Shown: piece by piece, positions 22,038 to 34,000 of the stretch
How positions within the stretch are numbered: the stretch's first letter is position 1
Layout of the letters: each line of letters starts with the position of its first letter
Assembly: GCF_932526225.1 (NCBI RefSeq)
Contig: NC_064042.1
Coordinates: forward strand, 6,875,540 to 6,939,539
Source of the DNA: Nematostella vectensis
Taxonomy: Eukaryota; Cnidaria; Anthozoa; Actiniaria; Edwardsiidae
Length of the DNA stretch: 64,000 nucleotides
Direction: 5' to 3'
Notes under the pieces: model-generated
What the model was told of the DNA's origin: nothing
The model's input: only the letters and a program-made list of their open reading frames with translations
The model's database searches: none
Made by a program: the position numbers and the translations under genes

Positions 22038-25000
22038 TTACTCCCCCCCCTCACCAAACGAGTCAGGCCTAATCTTCATCTCGGCAGATTTTAACGACAA
22101 ATTATGCCTAAACCCAGCCCACCCCACCCCACCATAGTCCTTTATGTTCCCATAGTACATTCCATTAAGATTTGACGCGTGACAATTGTTATACCACCAC
22201 CCTCCGGTCAGATCAACGGCGCATGCGTAACCTGCCCAGCGATCATTGTCGCGATCCTTGGTACTGAATGACATATTGTCATGGTAACGCAATGAATCTC
22301 CTGCAGTCCCACGGTACGCGCCAACCGAGAGTCTGTACTTATTAGCCTCGTTCTCGATACGGAACCGGCCGTAGTACGCATACACAGTGATGTTTTTCCA
22401 GTCGGAAAGTTCTACTCTGAGCGAAGTAGACGTGGTGGTAACAAGCCTGTGGATTTTATTGTTACCAAGCCAGAATTCCGTCTTAAGATCGCCGAAGCCT
22501 GTTTTGTAGTCATTCCAATCGCGGTAGAAGCTGACTTGTCCGTCTATGCGTCTCTGGATGACCGTCCAACCGCCACCGGACGTCTCCATGTCGCAGTACA
22601 CGTCGAAAGAACCGAGGTCATCCGGTGCGATGGGGTAGACACCGCTCTTACGGTGGCCCGCCATGTACAGGTCAGCACAGTCTCTGTCTGAAATATATGC
22701 ACTTGTGAGGTTACCATGACTACACGGCATTTTTAGCTACCTTCGGTATAACTCTATTTTGAAAGATAGACTCATAGAAAACAAGAACGAGTAGTCTAAT
22801 TGTTTTAGTATAAAACCACTTACATACTACCTTACAAAAATTTACTATCCTAATATATCTCCGTAATAAATAACCGCTAACGCCGACTTTTTCGCTACTC
22901 ACTATCTACGGCTCAATAGATAGTGAGTACGGGAGCCAATCAAATTGCGAGATTCGTGATAGTATATGAGTGGATTTTTACTAAAGCTCAATAGATAGGG
23001 AGTACGGGAGCCAATCAAATTGCGAGATTCGTGATAGTATGTGAGTGGATTTACACTAATAGCAGAACATAGAGTTGTCCGAAGCCTATGAGGCAAGCGC
23101 AAAGGACTGGAGAAGTTTAGGGATAGACCCCGCGCGTCTAGAGAGAAGGATGGAGCGCGCCTCGTCTGTGTCTCTCTTGTTTCCCAACACATTGGGTTTG
23201 CTACACAGGATAAGATGTCATCCATAGATAAAAGATAAAATATTTGTTCGACAACTCGTTTCCAAGCACTTCCATCACGGGAATTGTAGTGGTTGTCTGG
23301 AAGACCAGGGTAGGCTCATGAGTTTATGAAAAATAGATAATTATAAAAAAAAAAAAAAGTCTGTCCGCTAGAAGCCATTACACGGAACCACTAAAAGACA
23401 TTACACGCAAAATTGTATTGTGTACACTGAAACATTGGCGTGGGCAACCTGTGGTTAAGTGGCGTCACGAAGACGTATCGATTTCCCAACGAGCGTTTGG
23501 CGGGAATCTCGGTTCTCGACAGACAAACATGGCGGTCGCTTAGTTCGTTCAGCTTTGCTGGGCAAAAGCCATTTGCGACATGACCGCAGTCATTAAAGCA
23601 AAGAAAGACCGTTTTGTAAAGATCAAACTTCATCATTCTGAGCTCAGGGCTGTTAATTTTGGCGAAATTACTCAACGATTCGGCTGTTTGGATGCATATA
23701 TCGTCGGTGAGTCTCAGTGTTGTCAGTTTCCAAAGGTTGCTTTGATAAACTAATGATCATTTTACCTTTTCATTTCGGTCTGTTTTAATTAAATGTCTTA
23801 ATGGACATCAGGGTGTTTTATTTAGTTTCCCGATGATAAGAAGTCGAGTCTCAAATTTCCTGTCAAGACCGGTCTTAAATATCTTTATAGGGCATTGTTG
23901 TGCATTTTACAGGCTAAAATGAACAAACCAGCGGGCTAAAATTCATTTTATCCCGCTCAAAACACAGGTAGCCCATGCTCTCTATTAGTCCCTAATGATA
24001 TTTATGGTATGGTATGAAAGCGCCTTTTTCAATATTCAAGATTCCATATGGGTGCGATATCGAATTTTTCGGGCACTTTGATATTTATACTATATTTATC
24101 ACTCATCTAAAATCTGATATAAATTAGATATTTCTTCACAGGGTTTTAGTGTCAGACATTTAGTCCATATTATAACAAAGCTCACACATCTAATTTCTGA
24201 TATTTATCAGATCATATACCCTTAGAACTGCCATGTTGAACCTAGATTATTGCATATCATGACTTGATAATATCGTATAATATCACAAGGTTTACACATA
24301 GAAAGTCCATCTAATAACTGATATATATCAGATACTATAACTTTAGAACTGCTGAACCTTGATTATTGCAACTTAATAATATCAGATAATATCACATATA
24401 GACTCGTTCTACAAACGTGACAGTCAAAGTAGATTTTGTAGTCGAATATCCGATAATATCGAGGGGTCCCGCAGAGGAGACAAAGGAATCTCTATAGATA
24501 TCTAGTAGATTCTAATAAGATAATCTCTGATAATATCACAATATCCAGTGTCCAGCAGAGGGAAGAAGGGTATCTAAATAGACATCTAGTAGATAATAAT
24601 AAGATAATCTCCGATAATATCACAATATCGAGGGTCCAGCAGAGGGAAGAAGGGTATCTAAATAGACATCTAGTAGATAATAATAAGATAATCTCCGATA
24701 ATATCACAATATCAAGGGTCCAGCAGAGGGCAGAAGGCTATCTAAATAGACATCTAGTAGATAATAATAAGATAATCTCCGATAAAATCACAATATCGAG
24801 GGGACCAGCAGATGGAATGAGGGTATCTAAATAGACATCTTGTAGATAATAATAAGATAATCTCTGATAATATCACAATATCGAGGGTCCAGCAGAGGGA
24901 AGGAGAGTATCTAAATAGACATCTTGTAGATAATAATAAGATAATCTCCGATAATATCACAATATCAAGGGTCCAGCAGAGGGCAGAAGGCTATCTAAAT

Positions 25001-28000
25001 AGACATCTAGTAGATAATAATAGGATAATCTCCGATAATATCACAATATCGAGGGTCCAGCAGATGGAAGGAGGGTATCTAAATAGACATCTTGTAGATA
25101 ATAATAAGATAATCTCCGATAATATCACAATATCAAGGGTCCAGCAGAGGGCAGAAGGCTATCTAAATAGACATCTAGTAGATAATAATAAGATAATCTC
25201 CGATAAAATCACAATATCGAGGGGACCAGCAGATGGAATGAGGGTATCTAAATAGACATCTAGTAGATAATAATAAGATAATCTCTGATAATATCACAAT
25301 ATCGAGGGTCCAGCAGAGGGAAGAAGGGTATCTAAATAGACATCTAGTAGATAATAATAGGATAATCTCCGATAATATCACAATATCGAGGGTCCAGCAG
25401 ATGGAAGGAGGGGATCTAAATAGACATCTTGTAGATAATAATAAGATAATCTCCGATAATATCACAACATCGAGGGTTCAGCAGAGGGAAGAAGGGTATC
25501 TAAATAGACATCTAGTAGATAATAATAAGATAATCTCTGATAATATCACAATATTGAGGGTCCAGCAGAGGGAAGGAGAGTATCTAAATAGACATCTTGT
25601 AGATAATAATAAGGTAATCTCCGATAATATCACAATATCAAGGGTCCAGCAGAGGGCAGAAGGCTATCTAAATAGACATCTAGTAGATAATAATAGGATA
25701 ATCTCCGATAATATCACAATATCGAGGGTCCAGCAGAGGGAAGGAGGGTATCTAAATAGACATCTAGTAGATAATAATAGGATAATCTCCGATAATATCA
25801 CAATATCGAGGGTCCAGCAGATGGAAGGAGGGGATCTAAATAGACATCTTGTAGATAATAATAAGATAATCTCCGATAATATCACAACATCGAGGGTTCA
25901 GCAGAGGGAAGAAGGGTATCTAAATAGACATCTAGTAGATAATAATAAGATAATCTCTGATAATATCACAATATTGAGGGTCCAGCAGAGGGAAGGAGAG
26001 TATCTAAATAGACATCTTGTAGATAATAATAAGGTAATCTCCGATAATATCACAATATCAAGGGTCCAGCAGAGGGCAGAAGGCTATCTAAATAGACATC
26101 TAGTAGATAATAATAGGATAATCTCCGATAATATCACAATATCGAGGGTCCAGCAGAGGGAAGGAGGGTATCTAAATAGACATCTAATAGATAATAATAA
26201 GATAATCTCTGATAATATCACAATATCGAGGGTCAAGCAGATGGAAGGAGAGTATCTAAATAGACATCTTGTAGATAATAATAAGATAATCTCCGATAAT
26301 ATCACAATATCAAGGGTCCAGCAGAGGGAAGAAGGCTATCTAAATAGACATCTAGTAGATAATAATAGGATAATCTCCGATAATATCACAATATCGAGGG
26401 TCCAGCAGATGGAAGGAGAGTATCTAAATAGACATCTTGTAGATAATAATAAGATAATCTCCGATAATATCACAATATCGAGGGTCCAGCAGAGGGAGGG
26501 AAGGTATCTAAATAGACATCTAGTAGATAATAGTAAGATAATCTCAAATAATATCACAACATCGAGGATCCAGCAAAGGGAAGGAGGGTATCTAAATAGA
26601 CATCTAGTAGATAATAATAAGATAATCTCCGATAATATCACAATATCAAGGGTCCAGCTGAGGGAAGAAGGCTATCTAAATAGACACCTAGTAGATAATA
26701 ATAGGATAATCTCCGATAATATCACAATATCGAGGGTCCAGCAGATGGAAGGAGAGTATCTAAATAGACATCTTGTAGATAATAATAAGATAATCTCCGA
26801 TAATATCACAATATCAAGGGTCCAGCAGATGGAAGGAGGGTATCTAAATAGACACCTAGTAGATAATAATAAGATAATCTCTGATAATATCACAATATCG
26901 AGGGTCCAGCAGATGGAAGGAGAGTATCTAAATAGACGTCTTGTAGATAATAATAAGATAATCTCCGATAATATCACAATATCGAGGGTCCAGCAGATGG
27001 AAGGAGAGTATCTAAATAGACATCTAGTAGATGATAATAAGATAATCTCCAATAATATCACAATATCAAGGGAAGAGGAGAGGAGAGGTAAGGGGACTAA
27101 CCACTATCTAATAGCATGTAATTCAAGGAAAACAATGATTATATCCTAATCTCAATATCAGATATCAGTGATAATGTTCGATATCGTGCTTTTCTCCAAG
27201 ATTCACAATTTGAACTCTTACCACAACGAAGTGAAAGGTAGGAAAGTAATTTTGGACATACCTCATATTCTGTCCTCAAAAACACACTTCCTCTTGCTTA
27301 ATCGCGCTCACATCACGGCGACATCCTCACATATAGTTGGAGTCCAACTGGCCCAAACCTCCGCACCACACGATTTTCCATTGAAAAAGGCACTTTGATA
27401 CGGCCAGAGAACAGCCAAAAAGTAAACATAAACACAACACTAGACTATACGCGTCTTTTCAACAAGTTTTTTTTTTTTCACTAATTTTGTTTTTGCCCTA
27501 TGTTTACCATAAAATCATTAGGGACAAATAAAGAGCTTTGGCTACCTGTGCTCAAAATGCTTTGATAGTTTGCTTGTTTGTTTTTTTAATGAAAATATAC
27601 TTTAATCATTTTTAATGCCCTATTAAGTTATTATAAGAATAGTAATAGAGTTGAGGTTCTTGGACATAGATATGTTATTGGCCCTTCTCAGGATACATTT
27701 CAAAATGAACCTAAGTCTGGCCAAAAACATATTTTTGCCCGTAAACCTCAACTTCATTGTTATAATAGATATAACATGCTGGAAATATAAAAGCTTAGGG
27801 ACTTCTGTGATGTTACGGACATCATGGGTCATATTTTTTCAATTACTTAGACAGAACAGGCAGTGTATATTGAACACTGCAAATTTGTCTGTGAAGGCAA
27901 ATTTGTTTAGGATAGCTGGTTGTTCTTCCAACAAGTCGAATGACTTGTTGTGTTCAGTTAGAGGTTTTTGATGAAGAAGATATAGAAGTTTCATTCAAAG

Positions 28001-31000
28001 GGATATAATTTTGATTATGGTTTTACCATGCGAGTCATTGAAGCAGGCTAATGTCAGTTTACAGGCTTTTGACAGCTGTTTGTAAAGGGGCGGCGGCACA
28101 GTGAGTACTTGTCAGGTGTAGTTTTATTTTTCTTCTCCATTTAAAAAATAAAAAAAATACCTGATATTCAGGCCATGTACAACAAGCATACCTAGCTCTC
28201 CATCATGAATACTTACCCAATATTTGTTGAAATATTTAATCTGCTGTTTGAATATTAGAAAAAAATTTAAATGTTTTGGAGATATGCATTGCTTATAACT
28301 AATTTCGATTTAAATTTTCATAATGAGAAATTAGCATGATTTTGGAAATTAAAATTGTACATCTCATTTCTAATGAAAACCTGGCTTTAAAGAACAGTAG
28401 TTTGACCGTGTACTATCTTACTGACCTCTGCTACTGAACAATTCTGCAAGAAATTGCTAATTTAAACTGTTTTAGTTGATCCAGTTTCTCCTGTTGCCTT
28501 TGCTACTGCTACTGTCGGAGACTTGGATTATCCTGTACATGTTGTGAACAATTTTTTTTTACGAATGAGTATTGAAGATGTATTTCGTACATGTTTTTTC
28601 TGTTTAGGGTGTTTACATAGTTTATATTAAAGCTATGAACAACTCACATGTATCACCACAAAAACTATCCCAAAATTCAAATAATCACGTAGAAAACATT
28701 TAAAGTACCAATACATGACAGTTGAGCCTGGTAAGTAATATAAGAATAACTCAGAATGCCTCAAAGTTTTTTTTTATTGTTGAAACTTTGTATTCTTGCT
28801 GCCTCTGTGGTATCTTTAATGTTACGCTTTGCCACTGATTGGCTGGTGAAGTCCATGCCAATGATAGTATGTTTCTTGCCTCCTCATTGGCAAGTGGTGT
28901 CCCAGTTTAATTTATATTTCTCCATTTACACTTTTCCTCTCGTGTCTCTTTAGGTGAAGTTGTAAAAGCCAATCCAGCATTTAATCAGCCTTATCATGGC
29001 AAGGTACAGCTGATAAAACTGCAAGATGCCCTCTCAACAGAGGCAAATGCACGTAGTAAGACAGATGAGTTCAAGTTCTTCCTTCAAGGTGAAGATGTCA
29101 TTGAAAACTGCAAAAGTGTGGATCGTGGTGATGTCCTCTTAGTTGAAATGCCCTTCATTGTGCCAAATTCTAACTCGTACAGTTTCATTGCGAATGATGA
29201 GAGGTCTGAAGTCTCTATTTGGGTTGTCAGGAAGACTGGAGCTTACAAATGTTTGTACTCCGCTCAAGGTAGAGTTCCTTCAGAGAAAGAACCTTCTAAG
29301 GCTCAAAAGGTAGCAAAGTCTAATCCGACACAGCCAGCACGATCCTTGAGAAAGCGGCCACATGATTGTGATAGCACAACAGATAGCGATGCCCCAGAGA
29401 ATCACAAAACTAGTCTTGCAAAAAGGTCTCCTGAGAGGCAATCTGCTAGAATCCATAGAAAGCAAACTACATCTCCGTCTCACATTCCCAGAAGCCATCA
29501 AACCCCAGATTCTGCAAGGGCCGGTAGTGAAGAGATAAGGGGGGATATAGATGTGTCAGAGTTGGTTGACATTGTAAGGCCTTTGAGGCGCCTCGCCAGG
29601 GCTGTGCCATCAGGTGGAATGAGTGACAAAGCATCGAAGACAAGTGAGGAAGGACAAAGCAGCGTAAGTAATCAAGTCGGGTCAAGGCCCCCAAAACCAG
29701 CTCCCCAGGGTAGGAAAGGGAAAGGTTTTAAACTCGGTCCAAAAGTCGCCCTTAGTACACCTATGGAAAAGTCAGTCTTGAGGAACCCTGTTCTATTGAA
29801 CACTCCAGAAGAGTATGTTCAAGGTTTTAACACTGTGGGATACAGCCCATCAGATGCTGCTTCTGATGGAAAGACATTGGAAAGAATTCCAGCAAAGTCT
29901 GCTCCAAAAGAGATCGTACGCGACTGTGTTGTATTATTAAAAAAATTTAATGATCAGCCTGGTACCAGTAGTAGAAATACTGGTCTAGAGCAGGAAAAAC
30001 CTGACATATCTAAATACAGCAGGAATGGAACAGGTGTGGAGAGACCTAAAGGCCAGGAAGAGTCCATAAATCATAGTGACCCTTGGCAGATGTCAGAAGA
30101 CAATGAAGATTTGTCAAGTTCAGCTTGTAGTGGCCCAGCAACACCTAGTGGAACGCTTACCCCATCAAAGTTTAAGGCTAAGTCGAAATCAGCTACTGAA
30201 GGTAACCTCGCTGGGCAAGATGAAACTTCCTCCGTGCGAACCTCTAGCAATGCTGCAGATGACGCCCGTATCTCGACTACTAGCAGTCCAGTTACTCCAA
30301 GTGGAACGCTTACTCCAAGATTAAAGGCTAAGTCAAACCCATTACCCAAAGCTAACCTTACATTGCAAGGTAAAACAACTTCTGTGCGACACTCTCAAAG
30401 AACTGACAATCAAGCGCTGAGCCAAAATAATACTGATCAAACCACACCTAGTGGAACATTTACCCCATCGAAGTTGAAGGCTGCGTCAAAACCAGTATCT
30501 GACAGGGGCCTAGCAGGACAAAATGACGGATCTTCTGTTCGAAGGTCTAAAAGGGTTGCAGCTAAAGCGCAAGGTTCAGCTAGTAATGGTCCAGCTTCTC
30601 CTAGCGGCACACTAACCCCAGAAAAACGTAAAGCTAGGTCTAACCCATTACCCGACGAAAACCTGGTTGAGCAACATCACACAGCTTCGGTGCTAAGCGC
30701 TACTCAATCTGTGTCTACTAGGACTGTTCGATTAAATAGATTGATAGTAGCACAGACGGAACTGCAAGAAGACAACGCCCCGGATCTTGGACAGGACGTC
30801 CAGCCACAGTCAGTACCAGCTCAGTCATCTTCAAGTTCTGCCAATGAGGAACCTCTCTCGACTACTTCAAGACCACAGCCGGCACAACAACCAGCTCAGT
30901 CTTCGGGTGCTACTCCACTGGAAGCTCAGGCAGAGGCACCCACGGTGTCTACAACTACATGCGGTGCCGCAGCAACAAAGACTACTTCGGCAATTTCACA

Positions 31001-34000
31001 GGGTGCTTCAACGTCTTTACAGGCCACCACACACAGTGTATCGTCTCCTACAAATGTCACTACTCAGGATGGTGCTACTTCCAGGCAATGTACTACAGCT
31101 ACTGTGAGGTATACAGTACCATCGGGGTACACCAAGCTGTCTGACCTTTCTGCTGGAACTGTGGTTAATGTTTACGGAGTGGTCAAGTTCTTCAAGTCAC
31201 CATGGCAGTCGCGAGGTACTGACATGTGTTCGGTCGTAGTGCTATCAGACCCTTCATCCGACTCATCCCTCGAATGTGTCCTCTTTCAAGCCGCCGAAAA
31301 TCAGTTGCCGCAGATTAAGAGCGTTGGTGATATTGTGCGTCTTCATCGTATCAAGATCTCTATGTACAAAGACAGGCTCCAGGCTAAGTCCAGTCGCGGT
31401 TTTGCGGCGCTCGTGATAGGTCGAAGCTGGACCGGACCTGTGCGCAAAGAGGTAGCCTTGGTCAGCTCAAATAGCTTCTCCTTTAGTGACGATGACAAGC
31501 GAGTGATGGAAGAGTTACGTGATTGGTGCGCATCTAAGCCTGATGTATTTCCGCAAACTCTCCAAGAGACTATATCTCAACTTAAACCTTCTATGTATTG
31601 TCACATCCTATGCAAAGTTATGGGTGTGGCGAAACACAGGGACCTTGATGCTGTAGTCTTGACCATCACAGACGGGACAACACCTCAGTTCGCAGTCCAT
31701 TCCTTCGATGAAACTGTCTACGATATTATCGAGCCAGTGCCAGCTACTTCGCCAAACCCTCTGGTGGACGTATTTGTCTTCGGAGAGCACTCGGCTACTG
31801 TAAGACGTCTCGGGATCACTTCGGGTAGTCTGGTGTTGCTACACGGCGCTCATGTATCGACATATGTGGACCAGCCTGGAGCTAGTCTTTATGACGTTGT
31901 CAATCCGGAGTTGGAGATTTGTCTCCATAGGGGGCAAGACTATGGACGTACTATTACTTTAGTGCAACCGAACTCGCCTGAGGCCGTGAATCTTACAGAC
32001 AGACTCAAGTGAGGCTATGGTACGATTTGCAATGCTATCTAACGCTGTAGTGTGTTTTATTGTGCTGTAGAGCGCAATGCCGCATTTAGATGACATGTGT
32101 TAGTCGTATTCTGTGTCGACTCATATTCTGTATTGAGTCATATTCTGTATCGAGTCATATTCTGTATTTAGTCATATTCTTAGTTCTGTAGATATGAACA
32201 TGGATGGAATATTTCTATAACTTTAAAATAAAATATCTCAATCATTAATTTTGTGATTTTAATATTAAAATCGTTAAAAAATTGCGCCCTTGGTGTTTGG
32301 TCTAGTCCGAAATTTACCACCGACAACATTCTTTGAGCGTCGCTCGAGTACTTACTTGGAGGTGGTAGAACACAGAGTTTGTGACAGGAGTCGGAGCAAC
32401 ACTTCATTCCTCCTTCACAATCAACGTCATAGACACACTCGTCTTTCTTGGGGGAGCATGAGGGGAGGGGTAACGGCACTGGACAGACCCCGCCCTTGGT
32501 TCCTCCTGCAACAAAGAACGTGAGACTTGTCCATGGATATGTGGTGGGATGAGGGGAAGGGGTAGTGGTACATGCTTTGCCTTGGTACCTCTTGAAATAA
32601 AGAACAATAGACTTGTCTATGGATAGGGGGAGGGGTAGTGGTACATGCTTTGCCTTGGTACCTCTTGAAACAAAGAACAATAGACTTGTCTATGGATACG
32701 GGGTGGGGTAGTGGTACATGCTTTGCCTTGGTACCTCTTGAAACAAAGAACAATAGACTTGTCTATGGATAGGGGGACGGGTAGTGGTACATGCTTTGCC
32801 TTGGTACTTCTTGAAACAAAGAACAATAGACTTGTCTATGGTTAGGGGGAGGGGTAGTGGTACATGCTTTGCCTTGGTACCTCTTGAAACAAAGAACAAT
32901 AGACTTGTGTATGGATAGGGGGAGGGGTAGTGGTACATGCTTTGCCTTGGTACCTCTTGAAATAAAGAACAATAGACTTGTGTATGGATACGGGGTGGGG
33001 TGGGTGTAGTGGTTCAGGGCACAGCCCGACCTTGAGACCTCCTGAAACAATGAACAGACTGAATTGATAGGGGAGGTGTAATTGTAGCAATGATATGGGA
33101 TTTGTAATTGTACTCACTGTTGATGACATTCAAAGTAGTAAAAGCCTCGTTCTTGAAAATGCCTCCGTCAGTGCTTAAAAGGCAGGCGTAGCGTCCACTG
33201 TCTTCTGACGTCACTTGAGTGATGACTAGTTCGCCCCAGTCTCGGACGGTCGCCCGAAACCGAGGCAGCTTGCCGTCTATTTTCTTCCACGTCACTCGTA
33301 GGGTCGGATCGCCGACACCACTACAGTTCGCGCGGAAAATATCTCCCGTGTATAGTGTAGTATTGTCTTGGGGCCTGATGTCGAACTCCGGTAATGCTGC
33401 AACCACTAATTGCGTGAACACTTCAGTCACGCCAAGGTCGTTTGAGGCGCGGCAGATGTACATTCCCGAGTCTGCCTTCCTGGTACTAGATATAAGAAGG
33501 CTGTCGTCTCTGACGAATGCTCTCCCCTGGGGAAGAGTGCCGTACACTTTTAACCACTTGAGCACTGGTGTCGGGAAGCCTGTGGCCTCGCACTTTGGTA
33601 ACCGCGCCAAGCGGCGCTCCTTTATGAAGATTGGACCCGCGAAGATTGGTTTCATGCGTGGAGGGGCTGCAAATGAAGAACTAACTTATTAGTGATGAAC
33701 AATTCCTTTGTACCCTTGCATTCATCTAGTGCCAGTTAATACGGATAGAGAGAGAAAAAAGAAAAAAAAGTCGAGGATCAAACCTCGTCCAGATCACACA
33801 AAATGAGAAAAAAATAGACCATACTTCCAGACTTAAAGCCGCTTTATTTAACAGGCCATCCGCTCTTAATTATCAATCACATCCTCAATGAAACTTTCAA
33901 TAGACACACTGCTTTCACTATTTTGAAATATTTTTCGCGTTTTCCGTTAAAAAACATCGGAGATTGTTACGTAATCGACCGGGAGTAAACTGGTGACAAT

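Noticed and set aside
25401-27149. 582-codon frame as a protein-coding gene
   Set aside because: The 84-bp satellite keeps frames open on both strands, and it has no own promoter, splice context or non-repeat domain. Kept only as a low-interest test.
28470-28570. Extra POT1-like exon (reads VDPVSPVAFATATVGD)
   Set aside because: None of its possible donors gives the phase 1 end needed before 28954, while exon 1 at 23580-23706 joins perfectly.
32180-33129. Overlapping minus-strand Tyr/Pro/Lys-rich frames
   Set aside because: They are phases of the 73-bp array around the WAP exon; only 32356-32505 fits the gene model.
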